Positions 45,065-54,501 of a DNA stretch of 59,829 nucleotides are shown here, piece after piece. The position numbers were made by a program, and so were the translations under genes. How positions within the stretch are numbered: position 1 is the stretch's first letter; every line of letters begins with the position of its first letter. Origin of the DNA: Chloroflexota bacterium (GTDB lineage Bacteria; Chloroflexota; Dehalococcoidia; Lucifugimonadales; UBA2962); NCBI GenBank assembly GCA_003228095.2, contig QGNM01000006.1:1-59829 (forward strand), read 5' to 3'. Under the pieces are notes generated by a model. It worked only from the letters and a program-made list of their open reading frames with translations. It had not been told where the DNA came from and did no database searches.

Positions 45065-46270
45065 TTGACTAATATAAGCATGTTGAGGTCTTTAAATCAC
45101 AGCGAATATAGACGCATGTGGTTCAGCATGTTAGCGATGATGAGCGGACTTCAAATGTCTTTTATTGCCCAGGGATATCTAGCTTATGATTTAAGTAACT
45201 CTGCTTCGGTGTTAGGAATTGTTTATGGAGCCCAGGCAATTCCAATGTTGTTGTTTTGTCTATTTGCAGGCGTAGCTGCTGATCGATTTGGAAGAAAGAG
45301 AATAATTCAGCTAGGACAGATTGTGGCAGCAACCATTGCCTTGTTAATAGCGATATCCATTTACACAGAATATATAGTTTGGCAGCACCTCATGGTTATG
45401 GGAATAGTTTATGGCTTGGTGATGGCCTTTACTATGACTGCTAGACAAGCTTCCATACCAGATCTTGTGCCAAAAGCTGATTTGGAAAATGCTGTGGCAT
45501 TAAATGGAGTGCTCCTTAGCATCACAACAACTGCTGCTCCAGGAATAGGAGGATTGCTCTATGCTCTAGCAGGTCCATGGGTGGTTTTTAGCGTCGTTGC
45601 GTGTCTCGGTCTAATATCGGTCATTTTAACTAACAAGCTTTCTCCACTAACTCCTCCGAGTCAACCTCATCCTCCAGTAATGCAAGAAATAATTGTAGGA
45701 TTAAAATACATTAATGGTTTTCCTGCTCTAAAAATACTAATAATTATGGCGCTAATTATTGCACTACTTGCTTTGCCTTTCAGGTTTGTTCTACCCGTAT
45801 TTGTGGTCGATGTCTATCATAAAGGACCTGCTGCCCTCGGATTCATGATGTCCATGATGGGAGTTGGTTCATTTATAGGGGCTCTAATTTTTGCCATTAA
45901 AAAAGACGGTAATCGAGGAACTTTATTAATTGGGATTTGTGCTCTATCGGGAATTGTGCTTTTGCTAATAGTCTTGACACCTAATTACATATCGGGATTA
46001 ATACTAATTGCAATTTTAGGAATCACCGATGCTGGTCGAAAAATTACAATACAAGCATGGATTATGAAACTGAGCAAACCACAGTTTCGAGGTCGAGTAC
46101 TAAGTTTATACATGATGACCTTTGGATTAGTTCCATTGATTGTTATGCCAGTCGGTTTCGCGATGCAACATTTGGGTGGTCGGTGGGTAATAGGGTTTAT
46201 GGCCTTAATACTTATATTAATATCCATACTACTTGGATTAAGTAAAAGTCCACTTAAATCTCTCAAATAA
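45065..46270 (+). CDS. MFS transporter, enterobactin-exporter (EntS)-like
   Basis: 401-residue protein with about twelve hydrophobic helices and the MFS loop 2-3 motif GVAADRFGRKRIIQ. The N-terminal segment LRSLNHSEYRRMWFSMLAMMSG and the DLVPKADLENAVALNG loop are typical of the EntS/MFS_3 group of exporters. The substrate is unknown; small-molecule efflux is likely. TTG 45065 follows AGAGG with a 10-base spacing; ATG 45080 is an alternative. Its promoter region carries several inverted repeats, suggesting regulated expression. Confidence 0.88.
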   Translation: MTNISMLRSLNHSEYRRMWFSMLAMMSGLQMSFIAQGYLAYDLSNSASVLGIVYGAQAIPMLLFCLFAGVAADRFGRKRIIQLGQIVAATIALLIAISIYTEYIVWQHLMVMGIVYGLVMAFTMTARQASIPDLVPKADLENAVALNGVLLSITTTAAPGIGGLLYALAGPWVVFSVVACLGLISVILTNKLSPLTPPSQPHPPVMQEIIVGLKYINGFPALKILIIMALIIALLALPFRFVLPVFVVDVYHKGPAALGFMMSMMGVGSFIGALIFAIKKDGNRGTLLIGICALSGIVLLLIVLTPNYISGLILIAILGITDAGRKITIQAWIMKLSKPQFRGRVLSLYMMTFGLVPLIVMPVGFAMQHLGGRWVIGFMALILILISILLGLSKSPLKSLK

Positions 46271-46350
46271 CTATATTTAGTTCTTAAAACATGACTTATA
46301 TTCGAAACTATATATAATGCATATTGCATAAACTAGAGATTGGATTTGAT

Positions 46351-47979
46351 ATGAAGCCAATAAGCGAGATAGCATCAAAGCTAGGCATAGACCCTCAAAA
46401 ATTAATTAATTATGGAGATTTCAAAGCTAAAATACCTTTGGATATAATCTCTGATAAAAGCAATGCTTCTGGAAAATTAATTGTTGTGACTGGAATTACG
46501 CCAACACCCGCAGGCGAGGGCAAAACAACAACTGCAGTGGGTTTAGCTCAGGGCATGGGCCTACTGGGCAAAAATGTAGTTGCCACTCTACGGGAACCTT
46601 CTTTAGGTCCGATATTTGGAATTAAAGGAGGAGGGACTGGAGGGGGTGCAGCTAAAGTTGTACCTGAAGATGAAATAAACATTCATTTTACTGGCGATGC
46701 ACACGCAGTTGGGTCAGCACACAATCTTCTTGTTGCTCTAACAGAGAACAATGTTCACAGGAAGCAAATACCCGGTTTTACTGCTAGTGGAATATCCCTG
46801 CGCCGAGTAACAGACATGGAGCATCGTTCCCTCAGGCAAATAGTTACTGGAATCGGCGGTCCAAATAATTTACCAGTTAGAGAAACAGGTTTCGATATAG
46901 TAACCGCGTCTGAAGTTATGGCAATATTAGCATTAAGCTCTGATTTAGAAGATTTAAAAAGAAGACTAGGCAAAATCGTCGTTGGGTTTACGCAAACTGA
47001 TGAACCGATCACTGCATCATCTATCGAAGGAGCGGTTGGATCAATGACCGCGCTGCTAAGAACAGCCATAATGCCAAACTTGGTACAAACCTCTGAAGGT
47101 CAGCCGGTAATTATTCATTCCGGTCCATTTGGAAATATAGCACATGGATGTAGCTCAGTAATTGGCGATAAAATAGCTCTAAATTACGCAGAATATGTTT
47201 TAACCGAAGCCGGGTTTGGAGCAGATTTAGGATTTGAGAAATTTATCCATATTAAGTCTCGCTTATCAAACTTAAACCCACATGCGGTTGTTTTAGTCGC
47301 AACAATTAAAGGACTGAAATATCATGGAGGAGTTAAGGTTAAAGATTTAGATCAAGAGAATACATTAGCCCTATCTGCCGGATTATCCAACCTGAACCAC
47401 TTAATCAAAGTTATAAAATCTTTTGGTCTTCCTGTGATTGTCGCAATTAACAAATTTTCTAATGACACTCACTCAGAAATTGAAATAGTGCGTCAAGGTT
47501 CGATTGAGGCTGGAGCTGCCGCTGCAATACCTAACAGCTCGTTTATAGATGGAGGCGAAGGTTGTAGAGATTTGGCAGAAGCAGTTATAGCTTTAACTCC
47601 AAATACTCCACCAAAAATTAACTATGCATATGAGCTTTCAGATTCTATTGAAGATAAAGTGTTGGCCTTATCAAAGTTAGTCTATAACGCTAGTGATGTT
47701 GATTGGTCTCTAAAAAGTCGAAAAATAGCACGTCGATATACAGAGCTCGGTTGGGACAACACACCTATATGCATGGCAAAAACACCATTGTCTATTTCAC
47801 ATGACGCAAAACTAAAGGGAAGACCTGAAAACTACAATTTCAAAGTCAATGACATGCGAGCATCTATGGGAGCGGGTTTCATATACCCCATAGCTGGCAA
47901 TGTTGTCACAATGCCTGGACTGCCTTCAAAGCCTCGCTCACTCGACGTAGATAAGCACGGTAATATCCTAGGGCTATAA
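46351..47979 (+). CDS. fhs: formate-tetrahydrofolate ligase
   Basis: About 542 aa from ATG 46351; TTG 46324 would add nine residues not typical of the family. The P-loop TPTPAGEGKTTTAVGLAQG, REPSLGPIFGIKGGGTGGG, FTGDAHAVGSAHNLL and the later EAGFGADLGFEKF are diagnostic of N10-formyl-THF synthetase. It activates formate with ATP for entry into the folate C1 pool, or runs in reverse to release formate and ATP. The formate dehydrogenase genes lie 10 kb downstream on the same strand, so formate is a plausible hub of this block. Confidence 0.97.
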   Translation: MKPISEIASKLGIDPQKLINYGDFKAKIPLDIISDKSNASGKLIVVTGITPTPAGEGKTTTAVGLAQGMGLLGKNVVATLREPSLGPIFGIKGGGTGGGAAKVVPEDEINIHFTGDAHAVGSAHNLLVALTENNVHRKQIPGFTASGISLRRVTDMEHRSLRQIVTGIGGPNNLPVRETGFDIVTASEVMAILALSSDLEDLKRRLGKIVVGFTQTDEPITASSIEGAVGSMTALLRTAIMPNLVQTSEGQPVIIHSGPFGNIAHGCSSVIGDKIALNYAEYVLTEAGFGADLGFEKFIHIKSRLSNLNPHAVVLVATIKGLKYHGGVKVKDLDQENTLALSAGLSNLNHLIKVIKSFGLPVIVAINKFSNDTHSEIEIVRQGSIEAGAAAAIPNSSFIDGGEGCRDLAEAVIALTPNTPPKINYAYELSDSIEDKVLALSKLVYNASDVDWSLKSRKIARRYTELGWDNTPICMAKTPLSISHDAKLKGRPENYNFKVNDMRASMGAGFIYPIAGNVVTMPGLPSKPRSLDVDKHGNILGL

Positions 47980-48000
47980 CTCTAAAAATCGCGTTAAATC

Positions 48001-49236
48001 TTGCCAGAACTATTAAAACTTATCACTCCTTCAGCTGCACTTGATTTAATTCTACAAAGCGTTCTGGAGATTGAAGTCGGAACAGAAAAAGTGGCGACAT
48101 CAAAATCTCTTGGGAGAGTTGCAAGGCAGTCATATCACTCCAAAAGTACTTTACCTGCATTCAATAAATCTTCTGTCGATGGATTTTCAGTTCGCGCTCA
48201 AGATACTTTCGGTGCATCAGATTCGCTTCCTCAATACATAACTGTTGTAGGAGAAGTCCCAATGGGGAAAGAACCTCAATTAGAAATATCTGAGGGCCAA
48301 TCTGCCATTGCTTATACAGGGGGAATGTTAGCCAAGAACGCAGATTCAGTAATTATGGTTGAGTATACGAATAGTGTTGATACAGAAACTATCGAAGTTA
48401 CCAAGCCGGTTGCCAAAGGTGAAAACGTAGTTTTTGCAGGGGAAGACATAAAACCTAAAGATAAAATTATAGTATCTGGGCACACTATCAGGCCACAAGA
48501 TATAGGAGCGTTGTCCGCTCTTGGCATCAATGAATTACAAGTATCTCTAAGACCAAAAGTGGCTATCATTTCTACCGGTGATGAATTGGTTCCTGCAGAA
48601 TCAGATCCAAAATTAGGACAAATTAGAGATTTAAACAGCCATACAATATCGGCTTTGGTTAACCAAGCAGGTGGTGTTCCATGCCAAATAGGTATTTTTA
48701 AAGATGATTATGAATTGCAACTAAGCGCTGCTAAGCAAGCCATTAAAGACTGTGACATTATCGTTTTTTCTGCTGGTAGTTCGGTAAGTAACCGAGATTT
48801 AACAGTAAAAGTATTCGAGGCCCTTGGGGAGCCGGGAATTTTGGCCCATGGAATAGCTATCAAACCAGGTAAACCAACGATTCTGGGCTTAGCAAAAAAT
48901 AAACCTTTGATTGGCCTACCAGGTAACCCTGTATCGGCATTGGTTGTAGCTGATTTATTGTTAAAACCAGTTATTCGATCTTTAATGGGTGATATGAATC
49001 CATCATTTAGACATGAAATATCAGCTTTGTTAACAAGTGACATACCATCAAGATCTGGTAGAGAGGATCATGTGCCAGTAAAACTAGAACAAGTAAAAGG
49101 TGTTCTTTCTGCAACTCCTGTATTTGGGAAATCTAATCTAATTTTCACGCTTGTTAAGTCTGATGGAACAGTCTGTGTTCCTACTGATATCGCTGGTTTA
49201 TATAAAGGCCAAACTGTAACCGTAAGGATATATTAA
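48001..49236 (+). CDS. moeA: molybdopterin molybdenumtransferase MoeA
   Basis: 411-residue MoeA, which inserts molybdate or tungstate into adenylylated molybdopterin. LPAFNKSSVDGFSVRAQD lies at the N-terminal active-site region, GEDIKPKD and AIISTGDELVPAE with QIRDLNSHTISALVNQAG form the MPT-binding domain, and GIAIKPGKPTILG and GLPGNPVSALV complete it. The start is TTG 48001 with little Shine-Dalgarno support. It lies 1 bp before a second, fused MoeA gene. Having two MoeA proteins in bacteria with both Mo and W enzymes may reflect metal specialisation. Confidence 0.93.
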   Translation: MPELLKLITPSAALDLILQSVLEIEVGTEKVATSKSLGRVARQSYHSKSTLPAFNKSSVDGFSVRAQDTFGASDSLPQYITVVGEVPMGKEPQLEISEGQSAIAYTGGMLAKNADSVIMVEYTNSVDTETIEVTKPVAKGENVVFAGEDIKPKDKIIVSGHTIRPQDIGALSALGINELQVSLRPKVAIISTGDELVPAESDPKLGQIRDLNSHTISALVNQAGGVPCQIGIFKDDYELQLSAAKQAIKDCDIIVFSAGSSVSNRDLTVKVFEALGEPGILAHGIAIKPGKPTILGLAKNKPLIGLPGNPVSALVVADLLLKPVIRSLMGDMNPSFRHEISALLTSDIPSRSGREDHVPVKLEQVKGVLSATPVFGKSNLIFTLVKSDGTVCVPTDIAGLYKGQTVTVRIY

Positions 49237-49237
49237 G

Positions 49238-51196
49238 TTGGGCTCAACTAGAAAATCAAAAAGAAATTATTATTTAGAAGATCTACCACTAAAGGTAGCA
49301 ATTTCAGAGTTCCAGAATGCTTTAAACAATTATCCATCAATTGTATTAAAAACTGAGATGGTCAAAATTGCTGCCGCTATTAATAGAATTACTGCATTAC
49401 CTGTGTTTGCAAAGATATCCTCTCCACACTATGACTCTGCAGCAATGGATGGAGTGGCTGTAAATTCAAATAATACTAATGGCGCTACTGAAACTAACCC
49501 CAAAGTTCTTGAAAGCGGAATTGATTTTGCGTGGGTTAACACTGGAGACCCAATACCAAAAACTTTCGATTCAGTAATTATGATAGAAAATATCAAGCAA
49601 GTAGAAAATGGAATTGAAATAAGATCCCCTATTCCTCCCTATTATGATGTGAGGCCTATCGGAGAAGACATTGTTGAGAGTCAGATGATCCTTCCAAGTG
49701 GACATAAAATGAGAGTATATGATTTGGGGGCGTGTGCTGCCTGTGGCATCACCGAGATAGAGGTAAGAAAACTTCCAAAAATTGCCATAATACCAACTGG
49801 CTCAGAACTAATTGCCCCTACTCATCTAGCCAAAGCCGGACAAATCCTCGAATACAACTCTCTAATGCTATCTTCACAAATTGCTGAGTGGGGCGGTTCA
49901 GCCATAACATTTCCTGTTGTACCTGACAATTCTGAAAAGATCCAATCCTCAATAAAGTCAGCTTTGAAAGATTATGACCTTGTTATTGTAAATGCTGGAT
50001 CCTCTGCTGGAGCAAAAGATTATACTGCGCATGCAATACGGTCACTTGGAGATGTAGTTGTACATGGAGTAGCAATAAAACCAGGGCACCCCGTTATTTT
50101 AGGAATAGTAAGTAGAAAACCTGTAATTGGTATACCTGGATATCCTGTCTCTGCGATCACGACTTCTGAACTATTTGTTAAGCCAATTATCGAAAAAGCT
50201 TTGGGAGTCCAAACGGTAAGTCGCCACAAAGTCAAAGCCAGGTTAACAAGGAAGTTAGTATCTCAGTTCGGAAATGATGAATTCATAAGGCTTAGACTTG
50301 CACGTATTAGAGGGGACTTAGTTGCAACGGCTATCCAACGGGGTGCTGGAGTCATCATGTCATTAGTGGAAGCCGATGGCATAACTAAAATACCTAAACT
50401 ATCGGAAGGGATCGATTCTGGGTCAGACATCGAAGTCGAGTTAATCAAGCATATAGATGAAATAAACAACACATTAGTTATGGTTGGAAGCCACGATTTA
50501 ACAATAGATATATTGTCAAATTTACTTAAAAAACAAACGTTGAAATCAAAAATAACCTCATCTAACATTGGTTCGATAGCAGGCTTGATTGCTTTAAGCA
50601 AGGGTGAGGCTCATATAGCTGGATGTCATCTGCTCGAACCAATAACAGGTAATTACAATCTTGATTATGTAAAAAAACACATGCCGAAAATTCCTGTATC
50701 TGTAATAACGTTAGTTCATAGGGATCAAGGATTGATAGTGGAGGATGGAAACCCTTTAAACATTACTTCTATTGCTGACCTAACCAAGGAAGATGTTAGA
50801 TACGTAAATCGCCAACGAGGTGCCGGCACAAGAGTACTTCTGGATTATGAATTATCTAAAAACAGAATTACTTCGGATCAAGTAAATGGCTACACAAAAG
50901 AAGAATATACTCATTTGGCAGTAGCGGCTGCAATAAAATCTAGAACAGTTAATGTTGGGTTAGGGATAAAGTCGGCTGCTATCACAATGGGACTAGGTTT
51001 TATCCCAATAGTAAAAGAGCGTTTTGACCTAGTAATACCAAGCGATCAGATTGAAATTGAACCAATAAAAACGATGCTGGAAATTATAAGAAGCGAACAA
51101 TTTAAAATTGAAGTTAATGCTTTGGGCGGATACGACACTAAAGAGTCCGGAGACTTGGTCTGCAAATTATCAGAGCCAGTAAATAACAATGATTAA
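49238..51196 (+). CDS. MoeA fused to a periplasmic-binding-protein-like domain
   Basis: 652-residue two-domain protein. Residues 1 to about 405 are MoeA-like (SPHYDSAAMDGVAV, GEDIVESQMILPSG, IIPTGSELI, GVAIKPGHPVILGI, GIPGYPVSAI). Residues about 415-640 are a PBP-like domain of the type found C-terminal to archaeal and bacterial MoeA (MVGSHDLTIDILSNLL, AGCHLLEP, NRQRGAGTRVLLDYEL, GLGIKSAA). The fused domain has no export signal, so it probably binds an oxyanion or cofactor ligand in the cytoplasm. A division of labour with the neighbouring MoeA for tungsten and molybdenum is plausible but not shown. It starts at TTG 49238 and overlaps mobA by 8 bp. Confidence 0.92.
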   Translation: MGSTRKSKRNYYLEDLPLKVAISEFQNALNNYPSIVLKTEMVKIAAAINRITALPVFAKISSPHYDSAAMDGVAVNSNNTNGATETNPKVLESGIDFAWVNTGDPIPKTFDSVIMIENIKQVENGIEIRSPIPPYYDVRPIGEDIVESQMILPSGHKMRVYDLGACAACGITEIEVRKLPKIAIIPTGSELIAPTHLAKAGQILEYNSLMLSSQIAEWGGSAITFPVVPDNSEKIQSSIKSALKDYDLVIVNAGSSAGAKDYTAHAIRSLGDVVVHGVAIKPGHPVILGIVSRKPVIGIPGYPVSAITTSELFVKPIIEKALGVQTVSRHKVKARLTRKLVSQFGNDEFIRLRLARIRGDLVATAIQRGAGVIMSLVEADGITKIPKLSEGIDSGSDIEVELIKHIDEINNTLVMVGSHDLTIDILSNLLKKQTLKSKITSSNIGSIAGLIALSKGEAHIAGCHLLEPITGNYNLDYVKKHMPKIPVSVITLVHRDQGLIVEDGNPLNITSIADLTKEDVRYVNRQRGAGTRVLLDYELSKNRITSDQVNGYTKEEYTHLAVAAAIKSRTVNVGLGIKSAAITMGLGFIPIVKERFDLVIPSDQIEIEPIKTMLEIIRSEQFKIEVNALGGYDTKESGDLVCKLSEPVNNND

Positions 51197-51827
51197 GCAA
51201 ATGAGCTCTATCGTTTTAGCTGGAGGTAAAAGTCAAAGATATGGGTCTAATAAAGCAATCGCAGAGCTCGAAGGTAAGACTTTAATTTCTTTAAGTTTTA
51301 ATGTATTGAACCCGCTAGTGAACGAATTAATTGTGGTGGTAGCAAGCCATGAACAAGCCAAGCTATTACCACTAGAAGATAAAGTGAAAGTAGTAGTTGA
51401 CCAATATCCGAATTGTGGATCTTTAGGAGGTATATATAGTGGCCTGAATGAGATAAAAAATGAATGGGCTTTTGTTTCTGCCTGCGACATGCCTTTCCTA
51501 AATCAAAACTTAATAACAAATATGGCTGAACTAAGAGACGGACACGATATTGTAGCTCCAATAATTGAGAATAGACCCGAACCAACACACGCTATGTATC
51601 GGAAATCGTGCCTGAAGAGTATTAATAAACAATTAAATTCTGGTGAATTGAAAATCACGAGGTTTTATAACGAAATGAATGTGAAAGAGGTTCACTCGGA
51701 CTTTATAGACAAAATTGACCCCGGCAGATGGAGTTTTTTTAATGTAAATACTCCAGAAGATATGATTAAGGCAAAGCAAAACTACCAGTTATCTAAATTG
51801 GATCACCACGATGAATACTCAAAGTAA
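51189..51827 (+). CDS. mobA: molybdenum cofactor guanylyltransferase MobA
   Basis: 212-residue nucleotidyltransferase that attaches GMP to Mo/W-molybdopterin to give bis-MGD-type cofactors. The GTP-binding signature VLAGGKSQRYGSNKA, the PNCGSLGGIYSGL loop, and SACDMPFLNQNLI with the metal-binding Asp are intact. Length is normal. It overlaps the fused MoeA gene (8 bp) and the MoaD gene (17 bp). The formate dehydrogenase downstream needs exactly this cofactor. Confidence 0.93.
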   Translation: MIKQMSSIVLAGGKSQRYGSNKAIAELEGKTLISLSFNVLNPLVNELIVVVASHEQAKLLPLEDKVKVVVDQYPNCGSLGGIYSGLNEIKNEWAFVSACDMPFLNQNLITNMAELRDGHDIVAPIIENRPEPTHAMYRKSCLKSINKQLNSGELKITRFYNEMNVKEVHSDFIDKIDPGRWSFFNVNTPEDMIKAKQNYQLSKLDHHDEYSK

Positions 51828-52143
51828 TGAAAGTAAACCAGCCAACAATCGACTAGACAACTATGATTCAGTAACTATTGAGCTGTTTGGAACCGCCAGA
51901 TTATTGGCTGGAAAAAACAAAATTAGCATAACATACGATAATCCCACTCATTTATGGGAATTACTACGAAAACTTGCCGATATAGAGCCAAAACTAGTTG
52001 GTATCGTTATCTCAAATGATAGAAACTCACTAACCAAGAGCTTCATTTTGAATTTAAATGGAGACCGGTTTGTAACAGACATGAATGAAGTTGTTGTTTC
52101 TGGAGATAATGTTCTAATATTCTCTAGTCAATCCGGAGGGTAA
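51811..52143 (+). CDS. MoaD/ThiS family sulfur carrier protein
   Basis: 110-residue beta-grasp protein ending in SSQSGG. The C-terminal Gly-Gly is activated to a thiocarboxylate to donate sulfur to the pterin. The body (ITIELFGTARLLAGKNKISI and a central LWELLRKLADIEP helix) fits MoaD rather than ThiS. About 25 extra residues precede the fold. The position directly before the tungsten oxidoreductase gene is common for AOR-associated MoaD proteins, suggesting a dedicated carrier. It overlaps mobA. Confidence 0.88.
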   Translation: MNTQSNESKPANNRLDNYDSVTIELFGTARLLAGKNKISITYDNPTHLWELLRKLADIEPKLVGIVISNDRNSLTKSFILNLNGDRFVTDMNEVVVSGDNVLIFSSQSGG

Positions 52144-52174
52144 AACGGTTCTAACTCCGAAAGGAGACAAAGAT

Positions 52175-54025
52175 ATGTTCAAAAGAAAAGGCTACCACGG
52201 TGTTGCTATGCTTGTAGACTTAGATGCCGGGACGTCTAAGCTAGAGAACATACCTGAAACAATATTACGACAATACATAGGTGGCACCGGTTTAGGAGCC
52301 TACTTTTTAAATAAATATTGTAAGGTTAATGCTGACCCATTCGGACCTGAAAATCCCCTGATATTTGTAACTAGCCCGCTAGTAGGCACTAAGATAACCA
52401 CCTCTAGTAAATTTGCCATTGTCACAAAATCGCCACTTACTGGCTTTATAGGTGACTCTCTTGCGTCAAGTTATTTGGCTGTTGAGCTAAAAGCTTGCGG
52501 CTTCGATGCGTTAATCATCAGAGGTAAATGTGATGAAATATCGGTACTTAAAATCGAAGATCATAAGATTAAAGTAATTAAAATGAGCGAACTAGCCTTA
52601 AAAGACGTAACGGAAACAGAAAATACAGTCAAAAATACTTTTGGGAAACAATATAAAGTGGCGTGCATAGGCCCAGCTGGGGAAAACCTAGTTAGGTTTG
52701 CCAGTGTATCTAGTGACGGGGGCAGACAAGCAGGTAGAACGGGAGTAGGTGCGGTAATGGGATCAAAGCGCCTAAAAGCTATAGCCGTAAAAGGATCGCA
52801 TAAAACCGAAATATATGACCCTAGTAAACTTGCTCAAATTAGATTAGATCTTGCAAAAAAAAGCGTAGGAACCGGCACTGAAAAATATAGAACATTAGGC
52901 ACCATATCAAATGTATCTGTATTCAATCGACTTGAAATACTTCCAACTAACAACTTCCAGTTTGCATCTCACAAGAATGCAGATGCCATATCAGCTGAAA
53001 CTTTGCATTCACAAAACTATGCAGGAAACGCTCACTGCGCCAATTGCACTATCGGATGTCAACATTTCATGTCTACTAATGATTCTGGTAAATCAATCAA
53101 AGGCCGTGTCGAATATGAATCAGCATTTGCGTTAGGCTCTTTAGTGGGGATCTCAGATCCAAATGTGTTAATTAGAGCAAGTTCTCTATGCGACCAACTC
53201 GGTTTAGACACTATCAGCACTGGAGTTACAGTAGCATGGGCTATTGAAACTATGGAGCGCGGATTACTATCAGAATATACGTCAGATCACACGTTAAGTT
53301 TCGGAGATGGCGAATCTTTAATTGCCATAATCAAATGTATTTCTCAACGTAAAGGGTTGGGAAATTTACTAGCTGAAGGAACCATGAGAGCCTCCCGCAA
53401 GATAGGAAATCGTTCTGAAGAATGGGCAATGCACGTTAAGGGTTTGGAAATGCCTGGTTATGAGCCTAGAGGCCTAAAAACAATGGCTCTAGCTTTGGCA
53501 GTGAGCACCAGAGGAGCTTGCCACAATAGATCATCAGCATATGAATCAGATTTCTCCGAGAAAGTGGATCGCTATAAAGTGAGTGAGGATCGAGGACGGA
53601 TAACTGCTCAGAGCGAAGACTTTTCTGCGATTTTGGATTCAATGATTTGGTGTAAATTTATTCGCAAGGCTTTTAACAACTTTTACCAGGAGTCTGTAGA
53701 GGTTTTAAACTGTATTACCGGATGGGATATAACAGTTGAAGAATTAATTAAAACAGGTGAACGAATTAACAACTCCAAGAAATTATTTAATATCAGAGAG
53801 GGTTGGCAAAGACCGGATGATATATTACCTAAACGGATTTTCCAAGATAAACTCCACACCAACACAAATGAAGAAATGAATTTATCTGAACACGATTTAA
53901 ATAAAATGATTGAGTCTTATTATAGTGCCCGCGAATGGAATAAAGACGGTACAATTCCTCACTCAAAAATATTAGAACTTAACCTCGACAACCTAGGTGC
54001 TAAAGTCCATCAATCGACTCCATAA
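52175..54025 (+). CDS. aor: aldehyde:ferredoxin oxidoreductase (tungsten AOR family)
   Basis: 616-residue AOR-family enzyme, which oxidises aldehydes to acids at a tungsten bis-pterin site. The N-terminal domain reads YIGGTGLGAYFLNKY and TTSSKFAIVTKSPLTG. Cluster ligands CANCTIGC start near residue 288, LGLDTISTGVTVAWAIE contacts the pterin, and the fourth Cys is probably in SMIWCKF. The C-terminal LNCITGWDITVEELIKTGERI and NIREG are typical. It is preceded by AAAGGAGA at ideal spacing. The stop overlaps the nuoE-like start (TAATG), implying a complex with NuoE/F-like subunits. The physiological aldehyde is not known; formaldehyde or small aldehydes would fit the C1 context. Confidence 0.93.
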   Translation: MFKRKGYHGVAMLVDLDAGTSKLENIPETILRQYIGGTGLGAYFLNKYCKVNADPFGPENPLIFVTSPLVGTKITTSSKFAIVTKSPLTGFIGDSLASSYLAVELKACGFDALIIRGKCDEISVLKIEDHKIKVIKMSELALKDVTETENTVKNTFGKQYKVACIGPAGENLVRFASVSSDGGRQAGRTGVGAVMGSKRLKAIAVKGSHKTEIYDPSKLAQIRLDLAKKSVGTGTEKYRTLGTISNVSVFNRLEILPTNNFQFASHKNADAISAETLHSQNYAGNAHCANCTIGCQHFMSTNDSGKSIKGRVEYESAFALGSLVGISDPNVLIRASSLCDQLGLDTISTGVTVAWAIETMERGLLSEYTSDHTLSFGDGESLIAIIKCISQRKGLGNLLAEGTMRASRKIGNRSEEWAMHVKGLEMPGYEPRGLKTMALALAVSTRGACHNRSSAYESDFSEKVDRYKVSEDRGRITAQSEDFSAILDSMIWCKFIRKAFNNFYQESVEVLNCITGWDITVEELIKTGERINNSKKLFNIREGWQRPDDILPKRIFQDKLHTNTNEEMNLSEHDLNKMIESYYSAREWNKDGTIPHSKILELNLDNLGAKVHQSTP

Positions 54026-54501
54026 TGAATACAATATCAAGTGATAATGAAAACCTAAATGAACTTAAACTGGCTTTAGAAAAACATTTTCCTAGAGAAC
54101 ACAATCAATTGATGCCTGCTCTTCATTATGCGCATCACCAATATAACTATCTTCCTGAACCTGCTATAGAAGTCGTAGCACGTCATGTAAAAATTCCATT
54201 AAGTGAAGCTTACGGAGCAGTGACAAGCTACTCTGAGATGCGATTAGTAAAACCTAAAGAACATCTAATAAAAGTGTGTACTGGATTGAGTTGCAAAATA
54301 GCCAATAGCGATGATTTACTAAATATTGCACGACAGTTTGCCAATAAGCTTAATGATGTGGATGTTGAAGAAACAGCTTGCGGATTTTTATGCAGTGTGG
54401 CTCCAGCTGTCTGTATAGATGGAGCCTGGGCTGGAAAACTTGATCCGATCAACTTTAAAACAGCATTAAATAATTTAACTCAAAGGATTCATCAATCTTG
54501 A
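54025..54501 (+). CDS. NuoE-like [2Fe-2S] subunit
   Basis: 158-residue thioredoxin-like [2Fe-2S] protein of the NuoE/HydC type. The N-terminal helical part is LMPALHYAHHQYNYLPEPAIEVVA, and the cluster ligands are CTGLSC and, about 40 residues later, CGFLC. It passes electrons between the flavin subunit and a partner enzyme. The gene overlaps both the aor gene and the NuoF-like gene, so the three are translated together. It is separate from a complex I operon, of which no other subunit is visible. Confidence 0.92.
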   Translation: MNTISSDNENLNELKLALEKHFPREHNQLMPALHYAHHQYNYLPEPAIEVVARHVKIPLSEAYGAVTSYSEMRLVKPKEHLIKVCTGLSCKIANSDDLLNIARQFANKLNDVDVEETACGFLCSVAPAVCIDGAWAGKLDPINFKTALNNLTQRIHQS

